A stretch of DNA of 64,000 nt, from contig OX442324.1 in the NCBI GenBank assembly GCA_949358305.1, forward strand, positions 4,958,575 to 5,022,574, given 5' to 3'. This document shows, one piece after another, positions 11,974 to 23,123 of this stretch (its first letter is position 1; the number at the start of each line of letters is the position of its first letter). A program made the translations under genes and the position numbers. Under the pieces are notes generated by a model. That model saw only the letters and a list, made by a program, of their open reading frames with translations. It made no database searches and was not told the origin of the DNA. The stretch is from Strigamia acuminata (Eukaryota; Arthropoda; Chilopoda; Geophilomorpha; Linotaeniidae).

Positions 11974-14750
11974 AATTCTAACTCGCCACCGAACTTCACT
12001 CTTGTCCCAAACCCCTTTTATACTTGCATGGGCACTGTGCGAATGGATTCCACAGCAGCAACTTGAGATGATATGACGGCCAGGGACATTTCTGAAGATT
12101 GTTTAATCAACAGTCTGTATGGTCGTGGCCCTACATATCTTTATCGTTTTTTTCTCTCTCTCTCTCTCTATCTCTCTTTAACTTTTTGTATCGTTTTTGT
12201 TGCTTTCAGTTTAATCTATACATGATAATTTTTTTTTAAATATGAATGTCTTTCTTCAAAGGTTTGGGAGCACAGGATGATTATATTTTTTTATTAACCA
12301 AACCATCCTGAACCCTGTAGGGTAGCATAAACTGTGATATAGAAATTTTTTGTTCTTTCAGTTTTTTTTTTGTTTTTTTTATTATTTATTATTGTAATGA
12401 CATTTATAATTTTTAATCTTCGGTTTTTTTTTTTTGTTTTGTTTTTTTTTGTTTATTTTTTTTTTTTTCATCCGTGTAACTGTTGAAACACGTTTAATCA
12501 ACTTTACTGCATTGTTGGCTTGATTTTTAACTGATTTTATTTTTGGTAGATGTTACAAATTGTATAGTAAATGGTATTCAGCAATACTGAAGTGGTTCAG
12601 GAAAAAAAAAATGTGCGAGTTTTCAATGTTGATTAGAAATAAGACAATGGTTTAGAGAAAAAAAATGTTTTAACAATTTTAGGAAAAATAATAAATCAAA
12701 ACTTATTTTCTAAGTGTTTGTGATATGCATTAATCTTATCATTGAGCGAATTGTTCTCTAGGAATTAAGAAATTGGAATTTAGGGATTTTTCTAGGAATT
12801 TAGGATTTTTCAAATTGTAAATGAATATTTAAAAAAAAAAAAAAGGAAAAAATATTTCTGTTTTAAACAAATTTGCATTTCTCTTGTGAACGGTTTGTCA
12901 CTGCCAACTTAGCAAAGACCTATAATCGCTTTATCAAAACTATTTGGCGTACTTCTCTGTATTCATAGAAATTTAAAATTTTCTTTCATCTAGTCCCGTT
13001 TCTGTGATTTTATTTTTGTTCTCCCGTTTTTCTTTCGACATTTTTTGTTTTTTGATAATTAATTATCCCATTAATGAAACTGTTTCATTCCAAGCACCAA
13101 AAATTACAATTACTGGTAATTTACATTTTTTGCACATCCTATGTGTGAAATTAGCGTTAAAAACAAAGATTGAGGAAAGATTTTTGTTGATGTTTTGTTT
13201 GTGCTTACTTAAAGAATAAGACATTCAAATGAAGTGTTTAGTTTCTTTAATTTTGAATTTATTTCATATTTTTTGGGGGTTGTGTTTTTTTTTCTTTTCT
13301 TTTGAGAATCTCTTAACTTGTAGGATTTAGAAAGGGTTAAATGGTGATTTATTATTAGGTGTATATAGTTATAACGAATTGTTATATTAACTTTGGCAGT
13401 GCCATTATTCACAGTTCTATAGCAGCCATAAATATTTGAATTTTCAGCACAATTCTTTTTTTTTTATTTTAAGAAAAAATGGCATTAGTGATTATACTAT
13501 TTTCTATGTATTCACTAATTAGAAATTGGTGTCCACTACAAAATTCGTTTGTGAAATTCGATGTTAGACTCAAGTAGGGACGTTAAAATAAAAAAAAAAC
13601 ATAAAAAAAAGTTTTCAAAAATTGCAAGTTGTTAAATGTCATGCTTTTGAGTGATTTGGATTTAAATTAGTTAGATTGTGCAATGTGAATTTAAATGGTT
13701 AATTAACAACGATTATGTTGTAAAGTGAGTCTGGAATTATAGGAATGATTTTTTTTTTTTTAATTGATTCTTTATTTCTTTTTGTTTTAATTAAATCAAA
13801 TAATTTCAACTATTCTCACTCATCTTCAGTCCAGACATTTGTATGGCGTTATATAACATAGAGAGATTTATCGTATCAAATAAATAAGCCAACATATGCA
13901 GTTTTGGTAGGAAATAATTAGACTTATGGTACCTCGATTTTTTTTTTATTATATTATATACATATATATAATTAAAAAATTAAATAGTGCTCACTATTTG
14001 AAATGTTTTGATTTTAATGCTAACCGAAAAACTATTTTCGAAGTATGAATTGATCTGCTTTTCAGCTTTTATGATTATAATTTTTTTTATTCATTTGTAA
14101 GAAAAAAATCCAAAAAAAAAAAAACAAACGCAAAAAATGAAATGTAAAAAAAAAAAACAAAAAAAAAATTTAAAAGAAAATTATTGCAGAAAAAAAAGAG
14201 AAGAAAAAAAAAATTATTTTTGTGAAGTGTAGTTGATATTGTTACACAGCTTCCATGGAAGTAAATAACGATGTGAACAATTTTTGCATTTTGGTGTTGA
14301 ATTTCTACAATTTTTTCTTTTGCCAGTAAATCGACGAATCCCATCTTGAATTTATTTTTCTTTATTATCTGATCTCAAAAAACAACAACCAAAGAAATAG
14401 TAATAAAATAAAATAACTAAAATAATAAATTGTGAAATCCATATATTATCCATTCTGAATTTTGTCAATTTAACAATAGTTGTATGAATTTTTTTTTCTT
14501 TTATATATTTTGAGTTCGGAAGCAAAGTGAATGTTACAATTAATATTAGAAACAATAACTAATTAAAAAAAATTGCAATGTTTATTGTCTCGTTCTTTAT
14601 TTACGAAAATACACAAATTCTTACCGATTTCACCGAATTTTTTTCATAAAACCACTAAAACTGCCTCAGATTGAGAAATACCCAGCAATTTAATGATTCA
14701 AAGTATCATAAATTGATGTAAAACTTTATACTTGCACTTCAAACTCCAAA
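11974..14750. other. Sestrin 3' UTR and convergent intergenic DNA
   Basis: DNA downstream of the sestrin stop, converging with the first PUB gene on the other strand. It is strongly AT-rich with long A and T runs. AATAAA-type signals occur, for example near 12690, so the sestrin 3' UTR could end around 12.7-13 kb. I see no coding exon. Confidence 0.5.
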
Positions 14751-14756
14751 TTTATT
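14751..14756 (-). terminator. Candidate poly(A) signal of PUB gene A
   Basis: AATAAA on the minus strand, about 115 nt past the stop codon of PUB gene A. The cleavage site itself is not identifiable. Confidence 0.45.
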
Positions 14757-14869
14757 TTTAATTTTGCGAAACATGCCATAAAACAATACACAAACCACAA
14801 CAGATACAAAAATAGAACCATTAATATTTTACAGTAAAAATAGCAACCGAAACAAAACATCTTGTCAAT

Positions 14870-16019
14870 TTATTGGTGATAAATTGTGGAATTTCCTCCC
14901 AAACGCTTCCTGGCAGCTTCAGCGGACTTTGAAGCAGTGATAGATCCTGTCGACTTACTCTTCGAGGCTCCGTGCGATCTAAATGCAGAAAATTAAATCA
15001 ATTAGTATCAAATGTATTTTATACGTGCGTGGAATATTAACGGTTTCAATTTCCGTTCTTCTGCATCCGCCTTAATTTGCTTCTTGATCTGAAACAAAAA
15101 TTATGAGAAAAAAATGAGATATTTAAAAAAAATCAAGATTACCTTTGCAGCCAATTCGTTCCGTTCTTTCTGATCTTCGTAGAATGCGAACAATTCTTTC
15201 TCACGTTCTTTAGCAGCCTTCGCTCTTGCTTCCTCCTCCTTGGTGAGGTGTTTAGTTAAATCCTCCAATTTGTTGTCATCAGTCCACTCGCTTGCTTCAG
15301 GTGCAATCAGTCTATAATTGATGAAGTCAGAAAATATATACACGGTGTTTTTGTACAGATTTTGATTTAACACGTCTAGAAAAACAAATTCTACAATTTC
15401 TTTTGATTTAACACGATTAAAAAATTGCGTTTTTAAAATTTGATTTAAATTTTAAGGAAAAGATTAATTCTCTTTGAAATATTTGGGAAATTCTCATTGT
15501 TTGTTGTCTTGGAAATATATTACAGGCTTTAAAGAGTAAATGGGCATTTTCCACAGTACCTGAAATCTTGTAACACACGCAAAGCCTGTTGAAGAGCGTC
15601 TGGTTCTTTAGGAAGAAAATGCAAGAAATTCTTCTCCTTTTCCATGAACCACAGAAACATTTTTTTAAATTTATTAATTTTTATTTTATTTTATTTTATT
15701 GATTTTTTTTTATTTACCACTTGCTGCCATCCACTGCACGTTAGAAACAACCTTGCGCCTTCCAAATTCCACAAATGTTGCATTGTTTTACTAGACAAGT
15801 TTATGCGGCAAAACTTGTCATCTCCAGGATTGTAGTGTATGTTTCTAATCGAAACAAACATGAAAAAATATTAGCAACAAACTGGAATAATGTTGTCAAA
15901 CAATATACCAACCTGAATAATTTTAACAGACCCTCCACCGCATCTCGAAAATCTTTGCTCCTCCCATTTTCCAGCGCCAAAATTTTTAGGCACTCTTTCA
16001 GTTCGTCCTTGCTAACCAT
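14870..16019 (-). CDS. PUB-domain protein A with charged C-terminal helix
   Basis: Six exons on the minus strand: 15913-16019, 15718-15844, 15560-15636, 15143-15311, 15042-15088 and 14870-14978; 636 nt, 211 residues. Residues about 5-103 form a PUB/PUG-type domain: an N-terminal helical part (SKDELKECLKILALENG), the NPGDDKFCRI segment like the NPNDEKYR stretch of peptide:N-glycanase, then GARLFLTCSGW and ALQQALRVLQDF. PUB domains of PNGase, UBXD1 and RNF31 bind the C-terminal tail of p97/VCP, so a role as a p97 adaptor is plausible. Residues about 115-211 are rich in Lys, Glu and Ala (a helix or coiled coil, then a Ser/Lys-rich tail), with no UBX, transglutaminase or RING domain. Starting at the ATG at 16019 is preferred: the upstream frame has no earlier ATG. 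It is the first of three tandem paralogues. The exon 3 acceptor (15637) has a weak pyrimidine tract. I do not know a named orthologue. Confidence 0.8.
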
Positions 16020-16399
16020 ACCCAACGAATTCACAAAATAAAACAAGAGGTGTTCGAAAGAGTGTCACGCGACGCAAACTTGCAATCGAACAAGTTTTCG
16101 AACGTGACTTTAGTTTCACTTTCTGTCTGATAATGTTTCTCAATTCCCCTCGAGAGGACGCCAAACTACACGACTGAATTTAAAAACATGGCGGGTGCAC
16201 AGTGTACAACCTCCCCACTAGATGTCGGTAAAATGCAGACAACTAGTCACTGTACTTAAACTCTTTATTTTCGTCTTCTTGTTTCTTGTAACAGCTTATT
16301 TCAGACAGAAGAAGCTGTCTCGGGGTTTTTGTAGTCAATGAAAGTGACAAATGACAAAACAAAGGGGAACAATGAACAATCAACATTTCTTTTACTATT

Positions 16400-16405
16400 T
16401 TTATT
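16400..16405 (-). terminator. Candidate poly(A) signal of PUB gene B
   Basis: AATAAA on the minus strand, about 110 nt past the stop of PUB gene B. Confidence 0.4.
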
Positions 16406-16513
16406 TACAATTTCTAATTCTTTTGCGACGCTCAAACAAATTTACACACCGTGCAATATTTATGCAAAAAATTAATACCGGTATGCTTTAATAGAATAGC
16501 CTTTTATGAAACA

Positions 16514-18281
16514 CTACTTTTTCCAATTCCGCATACAACAATGTCGACAACAATTCCTCGAGTAATAGACATTTCCGTCGGATTTGGACGAAAGGGAAAC
16601 TCCAGTATCGACAGGACCGTTTTGAGTTATTAAATTAAAGATGGTATTATTGCGGTCAGATTTAATATTTATGGCCGCAGAACCGAATAAATTTGGCGAA
16701 CTTATGTTGAAAGAATTTTGCGGACCGGGTGAAATGGTTATCGCCGAGAGTCTCCCGATTTCAGAAACCGCGTTGGATGCAGTTGAACTCACTCCACTCA
16801 ACATTTGTTTCGTAGATTTGTAAATTGTCGAAATCAGACTACCAGATTGCGACAAAACCGGCCGTGTTAATGGCACTACTGCATCCAATGCAGTTTGCAT
16901 GAAATATGCAACACTCAGAAAAGGTTTGATTGGAATTGGAACGCTGTAACTACTGTGACAGGAAAGTGTCACTCTCTGACTTTCCCTCATCTCTTCGTGA
17001 CGCGTGTATTCGGTCGAATCACGGCTGCCCGATGCAACTGTCGACACATCTAAACAACGGATATATATATATATAGCAGAATTAACGAGCTGTAGCTATA
17101 GTTGGTGTTTGTATCTGACGGACAAACTCTGAACTCACTATCAAACGATTCAACTTTTGTGCGGCTGATTGACACATCAATGGTGCTTTCACTGGATTGC
17201 GGAGAAGTCTCGACTCGAATTTCTGTTGACGATTGGAAGACCACTACGGAATTTGGTTCTACAAATTCTTCTGTATCAGATTCTATCTGTTAAAAAATTC
17301 AATTCCAGAACGATATAAATAAGCGATATTTTTTTTTTTCCCCCGTGCGAACCTCGGAAGAAAATCCCTGGCTACATCTTTCATCGTCATCATCTTGATC
17401 GAGATTATCTTGATCGAGATTATTTTTCAAACTCTCGATTAATTTCGGTTCGTTCCCCGGTGTGTTTTGTACAGAATTAAGATCATTTTCAGTATCACTG
17501 CATTTGAAAATAGTCAAGAAATCACTCGCTGCATTTAAAAAGTGGTGTTACGCGTGTTTGTGTTTGAAGAAATGCAAAAACACAAACACCAAAAACACTT
17601 AAAACACGACTTTTTGAATGCAGCTACTGTACAGGGTGAGTCAAAAGTCTGGACACACCTTTTTTCTTGAAAATGACTGAAGATACATCAATTCTAATAA
17701 TATGGTCGAACAGGAAGTCGATGACAGGTTATCTAGTTCTGTACTTTTTGAACTGTTGAAGATACAGCAAAATTTCCAATTACAAAGTTGTAGAGCACCA
17801 TTGAATTAGTACTTAAGTACTACTGCTTTTTTTTTAAAAAGGAAAAGAAATCGGCAAATTGATATGTCCAGACTTTTGACTCACCCTGCATAATGCTGTG
17901 TAATCACTTACACGAAAGACCAAAGAATGTTCACACCGATTTGCAGGTGCTGGGAATTTTTCAAGACAAGCAGATTTTTTTCCTGTCTCCAGCCTAAATT
18001 GAAAAGAAATAATCTAACGGCCTCGTACCGCCATACTTTGAGAAATACAAAATCCGTTTCACAGTCTAACTTGACAAAAGATTTCATGCTGGCTGAATTG
18101 GCCAAAATGTATCTAAAACAAACATTAGACGAATCAAACGTTTAACCAAGCCACGTCGCAAGCGCATTTACGTGTGAAGTTTGAAGAGAATTTCGATAGT
18201 TTCTCTGTAGATGCTACGGTCCTTGCGTGTCTCTGTGGCCAAGTATTCCAAGTGCTTTTTCAAATCATGCCCTATATCCAT
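16514..18281 (-). CDS. PUB-domain protein B with acidic linker and hydrophobic tail
   Basis: Five exons on the minus strand: 18172-18281, 17912-18112, 17353-17497, 17139-17286 and 16514-17049; 1140 nt, 379 residues. The third exon may instead start at 17524, adding 9 codons in frame. Residues 1-104 match the PUB region of neighbours A and C (DLKKHLEYLA, YEAVRLFLFNLGW, GVNILWSF), but the NP-x-D motif is NSASMKSF, so p97 binding is doubtful. The intron that splits the domain after the GW motif in A and C is absent here. Next comes a Ser/Asp/Glu-rich linker with LDQDNLDQDDDDE, then a segment (about residues 235-310) with alternating hydrophobic and small residues, including MQTALDAVVPL and ASNAVSEIGRL. 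I do not recognise the C-terminus. The single intron between exons 2 and 3 is almost wholly transposon-derived. Function unknown; a diverging tandem duplicate is the best reading. Confidence 0.65.
17528..17624. mobile_element. Short palindromic MITE, copy 1 (97 bp)
   Basis: The termini are inverted: the left end starts GCTGCATTTAAAAAGT and the right end, in reverse complement, starts GCTGCATTCAAAAAGT. Inside, GTGTTTGTGTTT and AAACACAAACAC continue the palindrome. A related copy lies near 43520-43620. The target duplication is unclear. It sits in the intron of PUB gene B, against its 3' splice site. Confidence 0.55.
17632..17888. mobile_element. Mariner-like MITE (257 bp)
   Basis: Inverted termini: the left end begins CAGGGTGAGTCAAAAGTCTG and the right end, in reverse complement, begins with the same 20 bases. 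About 24 bp match in all. The left end is preceded by TA; the right end is followed by CA and then TA, so a TA target site, as used by Tc1/mariner, is likely but one side is altered. No transposase is encoded. It fills most of an intron of PUB gene B. Confidence 0.75.
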
Positions 18282-18509
18282 TCGCAGAAAATTTTGTAAG
18301 AGCCTTTTTTTTTTTTAAATTCGAAGAGACTTGGAATCCAAGTTTTTATTGCACGATCATCATGTAGTGTTCCTTGGTAGTGTTCATTTTTAGCTTCTTA
18401 CAACACAACAATAGAGAGCACAATAGCGCTTCAGCGTGTGCACAAACGTGCAGTATCAGGCAGCCTACAGCAGACGAAAATAACACAAGACAAAATAAAG
18501 TTTGCTGTT

Positions 18510-18515
18510 TTTATT
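18510..18515 (-). terminator. Candidate poly(A) signal of PUB gene C
   Basis: AATAAA on the minus strand, about 170 nt beyond the stop of PUB gene C. Confidence 0.35.
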
Positions 18516-18685
18516 CAAAGACATATAGCTTTTTTTTTTTTTTTTTTTACACTTGTGCCATGTTCGTGTATACAGTATGCTTTTACATACTGTGTAATTT
18601 GAAATGTAGAATGGACAAAAGAATACGAACTATTTTTGTTACTGTTTGAAACTGTGCCAGCTGTCCAGACGATCGATTGATTTAG

Positions 18686-20265
18686 TTAACAACACGACAC
18701 TTGAAATGCAACGAAATGCAAGAATGAATAATGTAATAAATAATTGAAATAATTTGATATTTTCATTCGAGTTGTCATTACCGGTATTGCAGCAAGTTTT
18801 GCTACTGCATTTTTAGTGTAATATTCTATACGGTATGCGACACTGGCAATGGCGGCATACAGATCACACGCGATATTAACTGTTGAAGCTTCTCTCGTTT
18901 TCACGCTCGGGTGTGTTCTGGAAACTGGAGAAACTAACATTATGCTCTCGGCAGACTTATTAAACTCAGATACCATGTTGACAATGGCGCCATTGCACAA
19001 GTCTGACATGAACCCCATGGCCGATGGCTTGCCCGATTTGATGCCAGCTGACAATGGATTAACTGGGACGAGATTTATCTTTTTGAAGCAATTCTCCAGT
19101 TTGGACACGGTGGTGACTGCAGTGTTACAAAGTCCCGTGACGATGGTCACTGCTGCTGTTGAACAATTTTGTTTCGAGTTATTTGTGGCGCATGGAAGAG
19201 CCGAACCGTGCGCCCGTGCGCCTCTGCGCGTGCGCGTGCCCGATCGGCTAAGCTTACAATGGAGCACGTACCGGTATTGGCAATTGGAGGATGATTGGGC
19301 GCAGTCGGAGTCGCGCGTACAGGGATGGGCGCCACAATTGGATGTCCACTCAGGATGCGTCTACCACCTTGGTGTGATTTGTGTTTATTTTTTAATTTAT
19401 TCTCGTTTGCCGCTATCGGCACAAAATAGGTCCTAGAAATTAAATCCGATACAATTTTCTTTCCCTTATATATCACGGTTTACGTTCAACTGTACTTCTC
19501 AATCCAATATTGATATTTCTTATTTGCCGCTTCTGCCTGCACACGTCAAATGTATTTATTTCCATTTTCAAAGAAAATAAAATATTATAGACCGCTATTA
19601 TTTGATTTATTCAATTTACTTTTTCTTTTAGTGTCCTGTGTTTTTTGTTTCTGATGTGATAGCCATCTTTATTTTTCTTACAGGCTATTTTTTCCATTTT
19701 TCTGTTGGCAGTTCGTTCGTTTTGCTCGTTGGCAAAATTGATTGTGAATCTGCGACATTTACAGCTACACAATTATTATTATTATTATCATGAGCTTTTA
19801 ACTTGTCATTTTTTACCGGAAATCTTGAAGAACCTCCAATGCCACATCAACATTTTTTAATGTTTTGCAGAATAAAAAGTCTTCGTCCTGCATTTTACAT
19901 TTTTTCATTTAAAATATTAAATTTAAAAAAATAAATAAATAATAATAATAATTTTCGCTCACATGAATCCAGCCCAAGTCGTACAGAAACCATCTAACCG
20001 ATTGAAACTGCCACATTTGATGAAGATCGTCATTGAGTGCGTAGTTCAATCGTCTGTAGGAGTCGTTTCCGGGGTTCCTTTGAATGTTTCTGCAATGTTT
20101 AACATGATTGATTTAATGGAGACTTTTTCGTGGGTCGATTCAAGAAGTATACTTGTGAACTCTCAAAATTGTATCAATTGTAGTTCTGAAATCTTTAACG
20201 TTTCCAGTTTCTTGTAGAAGGTTGTCTAAATGTTGTTTCAAATTGTCTCCATTAGCCATGCTCAT
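18686..20265 (-). CDS. PUB-domain protein C with three internal repeats
   Basis: Five exons on the minus strand: 20153-20265, 19963-20089, 19817-19887, 19272-19432 and 18686-19155; 942 nt, 313 residues. A second in-frame ATG is at 20259. Residues 1-104 form a PUB-type domain: NLKQHLDNLLQE, NPGNDSYRRL (the NP-x-D motif kept), QSVRWFLYDLGW and VALEVLQDF. Intron positions and phases match gene A. The C-terminal half differs: a basic, Pro-rich segment (about 105-157) followed by three diverged copies of a roughly 45-residue unit, recognisable by LCNTAVTTVSKLENCFKK, LCNGAIVNMVSEFNKS and LYAAIASVAYRIEYY, each ending in a hydrophobic V/P stretch. The junction of exons 4 and 5 is the least certain: it is the only choice I found that keeps frame between the two long open reading frames. 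Function unknown; p97 binding through the PUB part is an inference. Confidence 0.6.
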
Positions 20266-20646
20266 GGTTTGATTATGGTTTACGCTTAAATTTTAAAATA
20301 AGAGATGTTGTGAGCCGTGCTAAATCGGTTGATGTGTAGATTTTTAATGCGAGGTTTAATCACTATTTCACACCACACGGCAAACAATTCCATTGTTGAT
20401 TTTTCCCATCATTCCCAAATTCTACATTCTAAATTTACCCATTTTCGTTTTTGGCATTCCATTCGAATTTCCCGCAGTTCGTGTTTGGTTTGGATAAAAG
20501 GTGGAATTCTACAGAAAAACCTTTGAATTAACCCGCACGAGAGCGCCACTGGGTTTCTATAGCAACGTATTCTATGGCGGCGAGAACATGGCCGCACTAG
20601 ATTAAAGAAACGAACAATCTTTTTTTATTTTGCCGAATTTATTAAA
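20266..20646. promoter_or_regulatory. Head-to-head intergenic region, putative bidirectional promoter
   Basis: Only 381 bp separate the start codons of PUB gene C (minus) and the FAM47-like gene (plus). Near the right end are two YY1-like cores, ATGGCGGCG (about 20574) and ATGGCCGC (about 20588), with a further ATGGCCGC at the FAM47-like start codon itself. No TATA box is evident. Shared promoter activity is inferred from the spacing. Confidence 0.4.
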
Positions 20647-22345
20647 ATGGCCGCGCAACACAAGCGATTACAGCGTGGAATTTCTTCTACTTTTCATTCG
20701 TCTCGGTGGATTAAATTAACAAAAGGTTTAAACGATTTTCGATTCGGCCCACCATCCAAGGGACGAATTATTCCGGCATCCCCTGCAATGGTCCAAGAAT
20801 CGTTACACTCGTCATCACATCCAGTTTCTTCTGTTGTACGTGTAAAAAAAATATTTATCAGTCTCAAAAAGATTAAATTTTATTCTCTATTTTAAGACCA
20901 CATCGCGTAAATCCAGTCAGTTGTCAATCAAACAAATTCCAGAACGGATTAAACAGAAGGAACATGTAAAAATGATAGAAGAGAAATTGTTGGAAAATCC
21001 GTCGATTTTATTTCCATATTTGGAATCAGACATTCCACATGAGGTTTTATTTTAAACAAAATAAAATAAAATAAAAACCTAATTATTTATTTTGATTTAA
21101 TTTAAATTTTAAATAGCTTTCTGAAAGCCTCGTGTCAATTCTGGGCCTGGAACAAGATCCACCATCTATTGAACCACTCACTGCAGTTTCAAGTGCCTCA
21201 GATGGAAAGTTTATTGAAGATAAATTAAAATTAATACAAGACGAGACTGTTATGAATAGCGAAGATGATTTGACACAAATAGAAACGTCGATTGCACGAA
21301 GTATCGATGAAGCTTCTGGAGATGGAAGCGGGCCCACAACGGATGACTTCCCACTTTGTTTAACTGAAGAATTAAACACAAAGTAAATTTTCGTTTTAAA
21401 TTTTCATATTTGAATTTTTTTGTTTTAAAAATTGCATTTTTACATTTTAATCAGGAATATAAGAAAAAGCGTCGAATCCATTGCTTCATTAGTTGGCTTG
21501 CAACGACCGGCAACTTTGGATCCGTATCGTTCGTTTTTTAAAAGAATTGACTACAGTGGCAAAAAAAAATCAAAGAAAACAAACGTGAAACCAATAAGTT
21601 CGGATGAATCGGCGTGCGTAAGTGAATTTTCAAATCGTTTGTTGATTAAAAATGAGATTTTATAATTATTTTTCTAGGATACCGATGTGCGGCAAGTAGC
21701 TGAAGATCTCTACAAGTTGATGCAGAGTATTGGCGGCGACGAATCTGAAAAGACAATGGACGTTGATAAAGTGCTCGAATCATTTACCCTGGAAGATCTG
21801 CAGACGTCCAATGAAATAATTTTAGATGAGGAAGATGAACCTAAAGAACTGAAACCATTAGTTGTGGCAAAAACGAAATTTCTTTCACCAACATCTAAGG
21901 TTAAACGCTACTAAATTGGAATAATTATTTTGTGTTTATTTGTTTCTCAATTCGTAGGTGAACACAAAGAAATCTGTTCGTTGCCGTTATGGAGCGTGGT
22001 ATTTAGGTATTAATCAATGGAAGAAGTTGAAACCCGGCGAGGTTTTAGAAAATCCTAAAGGAAAGAAAGCATCCACTCTTTCTTCGCGCGATTTGGTAAT
22101 AAAAGTATAAATATTTGAAATGTGGTGATAGACTGTGTGTTTTGGATTAGGACGTTCAACTCGGTGAATTATGTATTTATAGCAGCTTCACTAGTTTTAT
22201 CGAGCGGAATAACCTGAAAACACCTAATGTAAGACGTAGATTTTTGGCAAAATAAAATGATTGTTTATTCTATTTTTTTCTCGTTTAGTTTTTAATGCAT
22301 GTTGCTCCTTGTTCTGAAAATTGTGACGCTTTGGATACTCGGTGA
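20647..22345 (+). CDS. FAM47-like protein (complete, 8 exons)
   Basis: Exons: 20647-20835, 20897-21043, 21117-21382, 21455-21617, 21678-21899, 21958-22095, 22151-22228 and 22289-22345; 1260 nt, 419 residues. The N-terminus has SRWIKLTKGLNDFRFGPPS, like the RW..L.KGLDDFRFG motif of vertebrate FAM47 proteins. Near residues 335-350 is RYGAWYLGINQWKKL, like the YGAWYL-x-P-x-x-WKK motif at the FAM47 C-terminus. Between them lies a long polar region rich in Ser, Asp and Glu, presumably disordered. In mammals FAM47E has been linked to PRMT5 binding, but the family is poorly characterised and I would not transfer that role. All introns are 60-80 nt, much shorter than in the neighbouring cyclase gene. 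It starts head to head with PUB gene C. The family call rests on two motifs recalled from memory. Confidence 0.7.
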
Positions 22346-23123
22346 GAAGCAAAAAGAGCATTAATGTCGATACAAATTGTATTCGTTTCGGCGCTTATCG
22401 GTAGATGGCGCAATTGATTTTTGTGTTAAAAGCTCGTGACGTATCTGTGAGTGGAAAAAATATTGTCTGTTTTATTCGGTATATCTACTTAGCACGAGCT
22501 TCCATTAGTTGGCCGGTAAAATGAGGAAATCTAGGAATCGCTCGTTGGGTAAGCAATATTGATTTATGTGCGATATTAAAACAAAAACGGGTTGATTTAT
22601 GTCACCATTTGAATTTGAGGGCGTAGCATTGACCCAGTAAACGAATGACCTGTCACCACGTGAAAATCAAATGTGCAATTTTTAATGTTTCTCAGCACAA
22701 AGTATGAAATTATCGTTCACTTTTATTTGGAAAAAATGCGTACAGACTACAGAGGTTATTTTTTATTTATTTTTTTACTTATTTAATTTAATTAATTAAT
22801 TAATTAATTTTTTTCTTATTAATTTATTTAATTATTAAATTTTTGTTGTTTGAATTTGCGTTGTTTAGAGCGGAGTAAATGCAGGAATCCAGCCTTGCAT
22901 CGTTGACACGTGAACTATAAACCCGCGCACATTCTTGAGTTGAGCCGACTGCATCCCCCACACAAGTGGAATGAACGAGCCCGCGCAACCAATGGGAAAG
23001 CGCTCGCTTCCCCGGCATGTGTGTTGATGTTCCCAGCTGCTTTCGAGACCGGTTCATTCGTTGTTCGGACTGACTGCAGTCCACTCTGCCAATACAATGT
23101 CCTCGTAACCGGGCCTGTGGACA
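22346..23123. other. Intergenic DNA and 5' leader of the adenylyl cyclase
   Basis: The left half is AT-rich, with an ATTAATTAATTAATTAAT run near 22790-22808. From about 22.86 kb base composition shifts sharply to GC-rich and stays so into the cyclase exon, so the cyclase 5' leader and promoter are probably at 22.86-23.12 kb. A short ATG frame followed by a donor-like GTAAGC at 22521-22556 is too small to call. Confidence 0.45.

Noticed and set aside
22521-22556. Short ATG frame with a donor-like GTAAGC between the FAM47-like gene and the cyclase
   Set aside because: Only about ten codons, with no partner exon found. It could be a non-coding first exon, but nothing supports it.
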